Shown here in pieces: positions 9,441 through 18,020 of a DNA stretch of 64,000 nt. Below the pieces are notes generated by a model. It had not been told where the DNA came from. It was given only the letters and a program-made list of their open reading frames with translations, and did no database searches. Origin of the DNA: Acidimangrovimonas sediminis (GTDB taxonomy: Bacteria > Pseudomonadota > Alphaproteobacteria > Rhodobacterales > Rhodobacteraceae); the NCBI RefSeq assembly GCF_002871005.1, contig NZ_PHSN01000013.1, positions 62,001 through 126,000 of the forward strand, in the 5' to 3' direction. Position 1 is the stretch's first letter; every line of letters begins with the position of its first letter. Position numbers and translations under genes: made by a program.

Positions 9441-11177
9441 ATGACGAGACCGATGCCGCGCACCCCCTTTCAGCCCCGCGTCCGCGGGACCGCCCCGGCC
9501 TTCGGGAACCTGACCTTTGGGGCCCGGACCTTTGGAGCACTGGCTTTCGGGGCACTGACCCTCGGGTTCGCGCTGACCGCCACCGCGGCGCAGGCCGATA
9601 TCGCGGGCCGTGGCCCGACGCTGGGCGCCGCGTCGAATTTCGGTCAGCACTGGCAGCCGAAGATGATGGACGCGGCCAAGGCGCTTGGCGTGCGCAACTT
9701 CCGCGACGCGGTCTACTGGTCCGAGGTCGAGAAGGGCGGCAAGTTCGCCTTCGACACCCCCGATACAGGCTGGCCCGGCCACCTGGGCCCCGACGCCGCG
9801 ACCAGCCTGACCTTCAACAACGGCCACCCCGGCTACGACGACGGCAAGACGCCCTACACTCCCGGCGCGCTGGCCGCCTTCGGCCATGACGCGGCAGAGA
9901 CGGTGCTACATTTCCCGCGCGTCACCGCGGTCGAGGTGGGCAACGAGATGAATGCGGCCAATTTCGTCTCGGGCAAGGTCAAGGACGACGGGCTGGAAAA
10001 GCGGCCCGAACATTACCTCGCGCTCCTCAAGGCGACCTACACCGCGGTCAAGGCCGCCCGCCCCGAGGTCGCGGTGCTGGGGGGTGCCCTGCACTCGATC
10101 CCGGTGGGCTATGTCCGGAAGCTGTTTGCGCTGGGGGCGGCCAAGTACATGGACGCGCTCGCCTTTCACCCCTACACAACCGCGCCCGAACAGCTGGCGC
10201 GCCAGATCGCCGTGCTGCGCGGCGTGCCGGGGCTCGAAACGATGCCGCTGGAAGCGACCGAGTTCGGCGACCCCAACCCCGACACCGCCGCCGGCACACT
10301 GCTGCGCTATTACTGCCAGATGTCGCTTTCGGGGGTCAGCCGCGCGGTTTGGTATCCGCTCAACCCGCGTGGCGATGGCCTGACCCCGCTGATCGGCCCC
10401 GACCTGAAGCCCACGGCGGTGGGCGAGACCTACGCCACGATCGCCCGGCTGATGGAACACCGCGCCGCCACCGATGCCTCGCCCGACCCCTTCACCTACG
10501 CCTGCCACTTCGACCCCGACACGCTGGTGATCTGGGGTGCACCCCGCAGCCTGACCCCCGCCGCCGGGCAGACCGCGCTCGGCCCCGGGGGGCGCAAGCT
10601 GCTGGGTCCGATCCGCCTGTCGCGCGACACGCCGGTGATCCTCACCGGTCCCGGCACGCCCGATCTCGGGCCGCAGATGGTGCTCGCCGACAGTTTCGAC
10701 CAGTTCTCCTATTCGCGCGGCAGGGTGCACGACGGGTTCGACCGCTACGTCCTCGACCGAGGACGCAGGGTGCCGCTGGTGCTGATGCCGGGTCAGGACA
10801 AATCCGGCCGGCCCTGGACGCCCTACCTTGCCGAGAAGGACAACCCCGACGTCCGGCTCCAGCCCGACACCCTGCTGCCCGGCGGCACCGCGGCCCGGCC
10901 GATCGAGATCGTGCAGGACTGGCGCGCGCCGTCGAAGATGAAGGTGGTGGCCGAGGTGTCGCTGATGCCCGCCGCACGCTCGGCCGACGGGGTGACGCTG
11001 CGCGTCGCACTGAACGGCAAGACCCTGACCAGATCGGACGTCAACACCCCCGAAAAGTGGCAAAGCGCGCCACTCTCGGTCGCGCCCGGCGCGGTGCTGT
11101 CGATCGTGGTGGGCCCCGGCAAGACCGCGAAGGGGGACGTGACCCACTACCGCATCACCATCCGCCGGGCGGAGTAG
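9441..11177 (+). CDS. Secreted glycoside hydrolase-like protein (clan A, GH39/GH5-like)
   Basis: This 578-residue protein has an N-terminal signal sequence ending at TATAAQA-D (residues 46-53). The hydrophobic core of the signal is built from about five imperfect pentapeptides (FGNLT, FGART, FGALA, FGALT, LGFAL). A TIM barrel follows, with the acid/base pair Asn168-Glu169 in VEVGNEMNA and the candidate nucleophile Glu274 in EATEFGD. The C-terminal third (from about 350) has a beta-rich look. Retaining clan-A enzymes cut beta-glycosidic links. A gene like this inside a polysaccharide cluster usually trims or releases the polymer. The substrate is unknown. Confidence 0.75.
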   Translation: MTRPMPRTPFQPRVRGTAPAFGNLTFGARTFGALAFGALTLGFALTATAAQADIAGRGPTLGAASNFGQHWQPKMMDAAKALGVRNFRDAVYWSEVEKGGKFAFDTPDTGWPGHLGPDAATSLTFNNGHPGYDDGKTPYTPGALAAFGHDAAETVLHFPRVTAVEVGNEMNAANFVSGKVKDDGLEKRPEHYLALLKATYTAVKAARPEVAVLGGALHSIPVGYVRKLFALGAAKYMDALAFHPYTTAPEQLARQIAVLRGVPGLETMPLEATEFGDPNPDTAAGTLLRYYCQMSLSGVSRAVWYPLNPRGDGLTPLIGPDLKPTAVGETYATIARLMEHRAATDASPDPFTYACHFDPDTLVIWGAPRSLTPAAGQTALGPGGRKLLGPIRLSRDTPVILTGPGTPDLGPQMVLADSFDQFSYSRGRVHDGFDRYVLDRGRRVPLVLMPGQDKSGRPWTPYLAEKDNPDVRLQPDTLLPGGTAARPIEIVQDWRAPSKMKVVAEVSLMPAARSADGVTLRVALNGKTLTRSDVNTPEKWQSAPLSVAPGAVLSIVVGPGKTAKGDVTHYRITIRRAE

Positions 11178-11183
11178 GCGCGC

Positions 11184-12380
11184 TCAACCCTCCCCCGCAC
11201 CCGCGACCTCGCCCCCGACCCCGCAGGCTGCAAGCGCCGCCTGCACGGCGGCGCGCGCCTCGTCCAGCGCGCGGCCGTGGACGGTCGCGTCCACCCCCGA
11301 GGCCAGCGCCCCGGCAACGGTGGCCGCCACCGCCTCGGGCCGCGCAGCGGGATCGGTGACGCAGAAACGCTCCGCCTCGACCGAGGCGAAGAAGCTTTCC
11401 ACCTTGCGATCCCAGCCGAGGCCCACCACCGGCCGCCCGTAGGCATAGCCCAGGATGCAGGCATGCAGCCGGTGCGCCACCAGCCCGTCCAGCCCGCCCA
11501 CCAGATGCGCGAGTTCTGCCGGGCGCGTGGACACCGGTGCGATCCGCACCTGCCCCGCCGCGATCAGGTCGCCCAGCGGATCGGCCAGCGCCTCGAGCGC
11601 GGCGCGGTCCTCCTCGGCCCCGTTGCAGAACAGCAGCACCCGCTGTCCCCCGGCCACAAGCGCCCGGGCCAGCGCCTCGGTAAAACCCGCACCGCGCCCA
11701 GCGACCTCGGCATCGGCGTGGTAGCCAAGAAGCGCGGGATCCGTGACGCCGAGGCCGACCCAGCCCTCCTGCCGTGGGGCGGGGCCATAACAGGCGGCCG
11801 CCAGCAGCCCCGGGTCTCGGGCGGATACCGGCACAGGAGAGGCGCCTGCCACCTGCGCCTTCCACGCCGCGATCGAGGGCGCGTCCCGGATCGCGACACG
11901 GCGCAGATCGGCGGCGAAGACCCGCGAGAACAGCCGCGCACCAGCAGCGCTCCAGTTACGGCTGACCCCCACGGCATGGATCGCCACCGGCACCCCCGCC
12001 GTCCCGGCGATCCCCGCCGCCCGCGCGATCTTCAGCGGAAAGTTCAGATCGGCATCGGAAAAGAGCTGGCCACCGCCGATCAATACCGCCCCCGCCCCTT
12101 CGACCGCGGCGCGCCAGCGCGGCTCTGCCGCGTCGAGCATGCGCCCCAGCTTCCATGTCACCAGCGCGTGGCGTGCGGGCCGGGGCAAGGCGCCCAGAAG
12201 CTTCAGCACGGCAGAGCGGTTGCGCACCGTCACCTGGCCGAAACCCTCGCGCCCCGACAGGTCGACCGTCACCACCTCGGCTCCGGGAACGAGGTCGCGC
12301 AGCGCATGGGCAAGACACTCCGCGATCACCCCGTCGCCCAGATTGGGGCTGTAGGGCAGCCCGAAGAGAACCAGTTTCAT
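11184..12380 (-). CDS. Polysaccharide pyruvyl transferase family protein
   Basis: This is 398 residues. It starts MKLVLFGLPYSPNLGDGVIAE, has GAGAVLIGGGQLFSDAD and IAGVPVAIHAVGVS-type strands, and a C-terminal GLVAHRLHACILGYAYGRPVVGLGWDRKV. These are the marks of the WcaK/CsaB/AmsJ family, which adds pyruvate ketals to polysaccharide sugars using phosphoenolpyruvate. AGGGG six bases upstream supports the ATG at 12380 over longer starts. It is convergent with the glycosidase (stops 6 bp apart) and divergent from the next glycosyltransferase. Pyruvylation would make the polymer acidic. Confidence 0.82.
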   Translation of the reverse strand: MKLVLFGLPYSPNLGDGVIAECLAHALRDLVPGAEVVTVDLSGREGFGQVTVRNRSAVLKLLGALPRPARHALVTWKLGRMLDAAEPRWRAAVEGAGAVLIGGGQLFSDADLNFPLKIARAAGIAGTAGVPVAIHAVGVSRNWSAAGARLFSRVFAADLRRVAIRDAPSIAAWKAQVAGASPVPVSARDPGLLAAACYGPAPRQEGWVGLGVTDPALLGYHADAEVAGRGAGFTEALARALVAGGQRVLLFCNGAEEDRAALEALADPLGDLIAAGQVRIAPVSTRPAELAHLVGGLDGLVAHRLHACILGYAYGRPVVGLGWDRKVESFFASVEAERFCVTDPAARPEAVAATVAGALASGVDATVHGRALDEARAAVQAALAACGVGGEVAGAGEG

Positions 12381-12504
12381 GCGCATCCCCTGCCCGGGCA
12401 CCCGGCGTGCCCCGGGTGCACTCTGCCGGGAAAAACTTCGTGGGGCCATAGGCTTCGGGTCAAAGCCGCGCTAGCCTGCCGCGAAGCTTCGCCAGGATCC
12501 GCGC

Positions 12505-13749
12505 ATGACCGACGCCTCCCCCGCCACGGCCGCCCGCGTGGTCATCGTGAACGATGCGAGCCTTGCGCGGGGCGGGGCCACCGCGCTCGCCCTGCTCTCC
12601 GCACGCCTGATCGCCGCACGCGGCATCGCGGTGACCTATGTCACCGGCGACGCGGGCGACAGCCCGGCGGCCAGGGCGCTCCGCGCCGGCGGGGTCGAGG
12701 TGGTGGCGCTTGGGGGGGCTCGCCTGCTCGAGCAATCAGCGCTGAAATCGGCGACGGCCGGGGTCTGGAACGGCGCCACCCGCGCGATGATCTCCCGGGT
12801 CCTCGCGCAGGACACGCCCGACACGGTGTATCATGTCCACGGCTGGGCGCAGATCCTTTCGCCCGCGCTGTTCGCGGCGCTTGCGCCGGTGGCGCGGCGC
12901 ACGGTGATCCATGCCCACGACCTGTTCCTTGCCTGCCCGAACGGCGTCTACCACGATTACCGCGCCGACAGGCCCTGCACCCGCACGCCACTGGGCGCGG
13001 CCTGCCTGACGACGAATTGTGACAAGCAGAGCTATCCGCGCAAGCTCTGGCGCGTGGCCCGGCAGGCGGCACTGCGCCGCGCCCTCGATCCGCGCGCGCC
13101 CTGGGGGCGGATCGCGATGATCCATCCGAAGATGGCGCCGGTGCTGGAACGGGTGGGCCACCCGGCGGCCCGCCTCGTCACCCTGCGCAACCCGGCCGAG
13201 GCCTGGGCCGACACCCGGATCCCGGCCGAGGCGAACCGCGAGATCCTGTTCGTCGGACGGGTCGCGCGGGAAAAGAGCGTGGACGACCTCTGCGCCGCCG
13301 CCCGTCAGGCCGGGGTCTCCTTGACCGTGGTCGGCGACGGGCCGCTGCGTGAAAGCCTGAGCGCGGCCTATCCGGAGGTCACCTTTGCCGGCTGGCAGGA
13401 CCGCGCGGGGATCGCCGCCCATGCGGCCCGCGCGCGCGGGCTGATCATGCCGACCCGGGCGCCGGAACCGTTCGGGTTGGTGGCCGCCGAGGCCTCGCTC
13501 AGCGGGTTGCCGGTGCTGGTCGCCGACCGCGCGCTGATCGCCGAGGAGGTCTCCTCCGGCGGCCTCGGCCTTGCCTTCGGCAGCGGCGGAACACCGGCGC
13601 TGGCCGCCGCGATGACGCAGCTGATCGGGATGCCCGACGAGAAGGTCCACCAGATCAGCGACCGCGGATTTTCCCGCACGGCGCCGCTCGCGCAGACGCC
13701 GGAGGCCTGGACCGACGCGCTCATCGACCTCTACGGCAACCTCCTCTGA
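12505..13749 (+). CDS. Glycosyltransferase, GT4 family
   Basis: This is 414 residues. The N-terminal domain has a nucleotide-fold start (VVIVNDASLARGGAT) and HAHDLFLACPNGVYHDY. A Cys-containing insert (CTRTPLGAACLTTNCDKQSY) is common in this subgroup. The C-terminal GT-B domain has LFVGRVAREKSVDDL and PEPFGLVAAEASLSGLPVL, the E-x7-E region. It likely acts in the cytosol on the same glycan as the divergent genes to its left. A dispersed repeat begins one base after its stop (13751). Confidence 0.85.
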   Translation: MTDASPATAARVVIVNDASLARGGATALALLSARLIAARGIAVTYVTGDAGDSPAARALRAGGVEVVALGGARLLEQSALKSATAGVWNGATRAMISRVLAQDTPDTVYHVHGWAQILSPALFAALAPVARRTVIHAHDLFLACPNGVYHDYRADRPCTRTPLGAACLTTNCDKQSYPRKLWRVARQAALRRALDPRAPWGRIAMIHPKMAPVLERVGHPAARLVTLRNPAEAWADTRIPAEANREILFVGRVAREKSVDDLCAAARQAGVSLTVVGDGPLRESLSAAYPEVTFAGWQDRAGIAAHAARARGLIMPTRAPEPFGLVAAEASLSGLPVLVADRALIAEEVSSGGLGLAFGSGGTPALAAAMTQLIGMPDEKVHQISDRGFSRTAPLAQTPEAWTDALIDLYGNLL

Positions 13750-13750
13750 T

Positions 13751-13805
13751 CTTCTTCTGAGCGAAAATATCCTCGGGGGGGTGCAGGGGGGCAGACAGCC
13801 CCCCG
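13751..13805 (+). repeat. AAATATCC-box repeat with GC hairpin, copy A
   Basis: The box CTTCTTCTGAGCGAAAATATC is followed by a G-run and a GGGGGGC/GCCCCCC hairpin with a five-base loop. Copies B (30756), C (38868) and D (44987) share the box. All four are on the plus strand downstream of plus-strand genes. Here it starts one base after the glycosyltransferase stop, consistent with a 3'-end element. Confidence 0.75.
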
Positions 13806-13822
13806 CTCCACCATCGCCGCCT

Positions 13823-14068
13823 TCACCCGCCCTTCATGTAGGGCATCAGCACGACTTCCCGCGCCTCGCCGATCGGTGTCAGCCAGGCCTCGCGGTAGAT
13901 CCTGCCATCGACCGCGAGGGACACCCCGCGGTCGATCTGGGGCTTCAGCCCGGGATACTCGGCCGAGAGCTTGTCGATCAGCTCCTTGAAGGTCGAGGCC
14001 TCCACCTCGACCTCCGCCTTGCCGTCGATGGCGTGGCGCAGGGCGCCCATGATCGTCACCTTGACCAT
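13823..14068 (-). CDS. MoaD/ThiS-family sulfur-carrier-like protein
   Basis: This small protein has 81 residues with the ubiquitin-like pattern of MoaD/ThiS. It starts MVKVTIMGALRHAIDG, has the FKELIDKLSAEYPGLK helix and a LAVDGR strand, and ends in MKGG. The free C-terminal Gly-Gly is the feature that becomes a thiocarboxylate in sulfur-transfer carriers. It follows the molybdenum-subunit gene by 17 bp and should be co-transcribed with the whole hydroxylase operon. It may take part in maturing that enzyme's cofactor; that role is inferred from position only. Confidence 0.8.
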   Translation of the reverse strand: MVKVTIMGALRHAIDGKAEVEVEASTFKELIDKLSAEYPGLKPQIDRGVSLAVDGRIYREAWLTPIGEAREVVLMPYMKGG

Positions 14069-14085
14069 GTCAGCCCCCGTCCCGC

Positions 14086-16326
14086 TCAGCCCTTGGCCAT
14101 CAGCGCCGAGAGCACCCGCGGCGGCGACATCGGCAGCTGCGTCAGCCGCACCCCCGCCCCGCGCGACATGGCGTTGGCGATCGCGGCCAGCGGCGGCACG
14201 ATCGAGGTCTCGCCCACGCCGCGCACGCCGTAGGGATGGCCCGGGTTCGGCACCTCGAGGATCACCGTGTCGATCGGCGGCAGGTCGGACGCCACCGGAA
14301 CGCGGTAGTCGAGGAAGCCCGGGTTCTGCAGGATCCCGTCCTCGCCGTAGATGTATTCCTCGTTCAGCGCCCAACCGATGCCCTGCACGGCACCGCCCTG
14401 CAGCTGGCCCTCGACGTAATCGGGGTGGATCGCCTTGCCCGCGTCCTGGAACACGGTGTAGCGCACCACCTTCGACGCGCCGGTCTCCGGGTCGACCTCG
14501 ATGTCGCAGAGGTGGACGCCGAAGCTGACCCCCGCGCCGTCGGCGTTCGACTCGTGGTGACCGGCGATCGGCCCCCCGGTCTGGAAGCTGACGGCGGCGA
14601 TCTCGGCCAGGCTCATCGGCGGGAATTTCCCGGCGTTCGGGCCCGAGGGCTGCGCCGCCCCGTCGACCCATTCCACCGCTTCCGGGTCGATCCCCCAGAG
14701 CGCGGCGGCCCGGGCGCACATCTTCGTCTTGGCATCCCGCGCAGCCTTGATCGTGGCCAGACCGACGGTGAAGGTCACCCGGCTGCCGTCGGTCGTGTCG
14801 GAATGGCCGATGCTGGTGGTGTCGGCGACGATGGTGCGGACGCGGTCATATCCGATCCCCAGCTCCTCGGCCGCGATCATCGAGATCGAGGCGCGCGAGC
14901 CGCCGATATCGGGGTTGCCCTCGGTCACGTTCACCGTGCCGTCGGTGTTGACCGACAGCGTGACCGACGCGTTGCCGCCGAAGTTGAACCAGAACCCGCA
15001 CGACAACCCCCGCCCCTGGTTCGGACCCAGCGGCGCGGTGTAATGCGGGTGGGCCTTGGCGGCCTCCAGCGTGGCCTTCAGGCCGATATCCTCGAAGGTC
15101 ACGCCGTAGGAGGACTTCGTGCCCTTGTCGGCGGCGTTCTTCAGACGCACGTCGACCGGGTCGAGGCCCAGCTTCTGGCACATCTCGTCGACCACGCTTT
15201 CCACCGCGTAGATCGCCGTCGGCGCGCCGGGCGCGCGATAGCTGATCTCCTTCGGGCGGTTGGTCAGCGCGTTCCAGCCATAGGTGCGCACTGCCTTCAG
15301 GTCATAGGGCGCAAAGGCCGCCTGGGCGCCCATCTCGCAGGTCCCGTTGGGGTAGCAGCCGCCGGAATAGCGCAGGTCGGCCCGTGCGGCGGTGATGGTG
15401 CCGTCCTTGGTCATACCGATCTTCACGTCGGTCGAGGAATGGATCGTCGGCCCCGAGGCGCGAAACACCTCTTCGCGCGTCATCACCAGCTTGACCGGAC
15501 GCCCCGCCTTGCGGCTGAGCGCCAGCGCGACCGGCTCGATGAACACCGTGGTCTTGCCGCCGAAGCCGCCGCCGATCTCCGACGGGGTGACCTTCAGCTG
15601 GCTCGCCTCGATCTCCATGATCCCGGCGCAGACCTCGCGGACCATGTACTGACCCTGGGTGCAGCACCACAGCTCGCCCCGCCCGTCCGGGCCCATCGAG
15701 GCAAGGCAGGCGTGGGGCTCGATATAGCCCTGGTGCGTCGCCCCGGTCTTGAAGCTGCGCTCGACGATCAGGTCGGCACGCGCAAAGCCGTCGTCCAGAT
15801 CGCCGTGGCCGAACTCGCAATAGTTCGTCACGTTCTGCGACCAGCCCTCGGGCACGGTCTCCAGCGCGCGGCCTTCCAGCACCAGCGGCGCGTCGCCCTT
15901 CATCGCGTCGTCGACGTCGATGACGTGGGGAAGCTTTTCGTACTCCACCTCGATCGCCTTCAGCGCGGCCTTGGCCACCTGCGCATTGATCGCGGCGACG
16001 GCGGCGACGGCGTGGCCGTCATAGAGAACCTTGTCGCGCGCCATGCAGTTGTCCTGCGTGTCGCGCAGGTCCTGATCCTCGGGCAGGCCGAAATCCCTGG
16101 AGGTCACGACCGCCTTCACGCCGGCCATAGCCTCGGCCTTCGAGGTGTCGATCTTCACGATCTTCGCATGCGCATGGGGGCTGCGCAGGATCGCGGCGGT
16201 CAGCATGCCCGGCGCGCTCAGGTCGGCGCCGTAAAGCGCACGGCCCGTCACCTTGTCGATCCCGTCCGGGCGGACGGGCCGCGTGCCGATCACCTTGTAG
16301 TCGTGCTTGGTCTCGTCGAAAGCCAT
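14086..16326 (-). CDS. Molybdenum hydroxylase large subunit (xanthine dehydrogenase / aldehyde oxidase family)
   Basis: This 746-residue subunit binds Mo-molybdopterin. Visible motifs are the N-terminal VTGRALYGADL fold start, CTQGQY, IGGGFGGKT, SYRAPGAPTAIYAVE and the C-terminal GVGETSIVPPLAAIANA. The last carries the glutamate that acts as catalytic base in this family. The AYxCSFR loop of CO dehydrogenase is absent, so a CO-oxidising role is unlikely. It is more probably an N-heterocycle, aldehyde or aromatic-CoA hydroxylase. The ATG at 16326 has GAGGAG upstream and follows the FeS-subunit stop directly. Confidence 0.9.
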   Translation of the reverse strand: MAFDETKHDYKVIGTRPVRPDGIDKVTGRALYGADLSAPGMLTAAILRSPHAHAKIVKIDTSKAEAMAGVKAVVTSRDFGLPEDQDLRDTQDNCMARDKVLYDGHAVAAVAAINAQVAKAALKAIEVEYEKLPHVIDVDDAMKGDAPLVLEGRALETVPEGWSQNVTNYCEFGHGDLDDGFARADLIVERSFKTGATHQGYIEPHACLASMGPDGRGELWCCTQGQYMVREVCAGIMEIEASQLKVTPSEIGGGFGGKTTVFIEPVALALSRKAGRPVKLVMTREEVFRASGPTIHSSTDVKIGMTKDGTITAARADLRYSGGCYPNGTCEMGAQAAFAPYDLKAVRTYGWNALTNRPKEISYRAPGAPTAIYAVESVVDEMCQKLGLDPVDVRLKNAADKGTKSSYGVTFEDIGLKATLEAAKAHPHYTAPLGPNQGRGLSCGFWFNFGGNASVTLSVNTDGTVNVTEGNPDIGGSRASISMIAAEELGIGYDRVRTIVADTTSIGHSDTTDGSRVTFTVGLATIKAARDAKTKMCARAAALWGIDPEAVEWVDGAAQPSGPNAGKFPPMSLAEIAAVSFQTGGPIAGHHESNADGAGVSFGVHLCDIEVDPETGASKVVRYTVFQDAGKAIHPDYVEGQLQGGAVQGIGWALNEEYIYGEDGILQNPGFLDYRVPVASDLPPIDTVILEVPNPGHPYGVRGVGETSIVPPLAAIANAMSRGAGVRLTQLPMSPPRVLSALMAKG

Positions 16327-16327
16327 G

Positions 16328-16804
16328 TTACGCACTCCTCATCTTGGCGGCAGCGTCCTGCACCGCGCGCACGATCTTGTCGTAGCCCGTGCACCGGCAC
16401 AGGTTGCCGGCGAGCCAGTAGCGCACTTCCTCGTCCGTGGGCTCTGGGTTCTCCTCCAGCAGCGCCTTGGACGCCACGAGGATGCCCGGCGTGCAGATCC
16501 CGCATTGCAGGGCCGCATGGTCGAGAAAGCTTTGCTGCAGCACGTGCAGCTTGTCATGATCGGCCATGCCCTCGACAGTGCCGACCTCGGCGCCCTCGGC
16601 CTCGGCCGCGAGCACGAGACAGGAACAGACCAGGCGACCGTTCAGCGTGACCGAGCAGGCCCCGCAATCGCCGGTGCCGCAGCCTTCCTTGGCGCCGGTC
16701 AGCGACAGGCGGTTGCGCAGCGCATCGAGAAGGGTTTCGCCCGGCGCGCAGACGAAATCGACCGCGTCGCCGTTGACGGTGGTGGAAACGGGAATGGATT
16801 TCAT
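16328..16804 (-). CDS. Molybdenum hydroxylase [2Fe-2S] subunit
   Basis: This is a 158-residue electron-transfer subunit. The plant-ferredoxin-type cluster site is EGCGTGDCGACSV...LVCSC. The second, C-terminal cluster site is QCGICTPG...NLCRCTGY. Both are complete. Its ATG overlaps the FAD-subunit stop (ATGA), and its stop abuts the Mo-subunit start, so the three subunits are translationally coupled. It would pass electrons from the Mo site to the FAD subunit. Confidence 0.95.
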   Translation of the reverse strand: MKSIPVSTTVNGDAVDFVCAPGETLLDALRNRLSLTGAKEGCGTGDCGACSVTLNGRLVCSCLVLAAEAEGAEVGTVEGMADHDKLHVLQQSFLDHAALQCGICTPGILVASKALLEENPEPTDEEVRYWLAGNLCRCTGYDKIVRAVQDAAAKMRSA

Positions 16805-17658
16805 GCCTGGCCTCCTGCGCGGGCGAACGCGATGCGGGCCGCGCGCTTGGCCAGCACGCCCGCCACATGGGTGCGGAACTCGACCGTTCCGCGCTTGTCG
16901 TCGATGGGTTTGCAGGCGGCGCGCACGGCGTCCACCATCGCCTCGATCGCCGGATCCTCCAGCTTGGAGCCCGTCAGCGCCGCACCGGCCTCGGGCACCT
17001 CCATCGCGGTCGGCGCAACGGCCCCCAGCGCCACGCGCGCCTCGGCCACGGTGCCGTCGGCCCCGAGGACGAGGTTCACCGCGGCGCCCGCGACGGCGAT
17101 GTCCATCTCGGTCCGCGGGATGAAACGCAGGTAGGCATCACCCGACCGCTCGGGACGCGCGGGAAGGAAGATAGAGGTCACGAACTCGCCCCGCTTGAGC
17201 GAGGTCTTGCCGGGGCCGGTCGGGATCTCGGCGACTGGCACGTCGCGCGTGCCCTCGGGGCCTTCCAGCCGCGCCACGGCGCCGGCGGCGATCTGCGCCG
17301 GCACGCCATCGGCCGCGGGCGAGCCGTTGCACAGGTTGCCCGCCATGGTCGCACGGCCCTGCACTTGGGTCGAGCCGATCAGGTTCACCCCCTCCACGAC
17401 GCCCGGCCATGCGGCCACGAGGTCGGTGTGTTCGCCCATCTCGGCGCCCGAGACGGCGGCGCCGATACGGAACCCGCCGTCTTCGCGGGTGATGTCCCTG
17501 AGGCCGGGCAGATGTTTGATGTCGACGATCGTCTCAGGCGCCAGGCGGCCCGATTTCATCTGCACCAGCAGGTCGGTTCCGCCCGCGAGAACGCGCGCCG
17601 CGTCCTCCATGAGCAACGACGCGGCTTCGGCCGCGGTCTTGGGTGTGGCGTATCGCAT
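16801..17658 (-). CDS. Molybdenum hydroxylase FAD-binding subunit (CoxM/CutM type)
   Basis: This is a 285-residue subunit. The FAD-binding motif VLAGGTDLLVQMKSG is near residues 23-37. A second flavin loop reads TMAGNLCNGSPAADGVP. The CO_deh_flav_C domain follows. It is the first gene of the order FAD, FeS, Mo, MoaD-like. The 362-bp region upstream (17659-18020) carries a structured repeat at 17814-18010 and presumably the promoter. I see no adjacent regulator that would identify the inducer. Confidence 0.93.
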   Translation of the reverse strand: MRYATPKTAAEAASLLMEDAARVLAGGTDLLVQMKSGRLAPETIVDIKHLPGLRDITREDGGFRIGAAVSGAEMGEHTDLVAAWPGVVEGVNLIGSTQVQGRATMAGNLCNGSPAADGVPAQIAAGAVARLEGPEGTRDVPVAEIPTGPGKTSLKRGEFVTSIFLPARPERSGDAYLRFIPRTEMDIAVAGAAVNLVLGADGTVAEARVALGAVAPTAMEVPEAGAALTGSKLEDPAIEAMVDAVRAACKPIDDKRGTVEFRTHVAGVLAKRAARIAFARAGGQA

Positions 17659-17813
17659 GGGTCTCTTCCTTCTTGCCCCCGCCTTGGATCGCGGGGCCGG
17701 GATGGCCGGAGCCTAGCAGCGCCCCGGCAGAGAGTGCAACCGCACTCGGCGACAGAAGATGTGGCCGAGGCGACATGCGGCACAGAGCCGGCAGCGACGC
17801 CCCCGGAGGAGCC

Positions 17814-18010
17814 AGGGCGCATCTTCGGCCCGGTGCGCGCCCGCCTTGGCGGGCGCAGGGCCAGCGCCGGCCCGTCCCAGCGGGCTGGCGCTCTGTCACC
17901 CGCGCGCGCCGCTCATTCGGTGGAGGGGCGTGGCGGGCATGAAGCACCGCCGTTCGCAGGTCGGGCTGCGCCACCCCCCGGTCCGGCGCTGGCCCTGCCT
18001 CGCGGTCACC
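17814..18010 (+). repeat. Structured ~200-bp intergenic repeat, copy G1
   Basis: Aligns with 21370-21615 over nearly its whole length, with shared blocks such as CAGGGCCAGCGCCGGCCCGT, GGCTGGCGCT and CGCGCGCGCC. A central hairpin GCGCCCGCC-TT-GGCGGGCGC (17836-17855) is perfect. The equivalent hairpin in G2 has a different sequence but the same pairing. It lies in the 362-bp gap 17659-18020 between pgm and the hydroxylase operon. No gene is seen in that gap. Confidence 0.75.
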
Positions 18011-18020
18011 CCGGACGCCC

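Noticed and set aside
14086-16326. Large subunit as a CO dehydrogenase (coxL)
   Set aside because: The AYxCSFR active-site loop of form I CO dehydrogenase is absent. The equivalent region reads SYRAPGAP, as in other family members.
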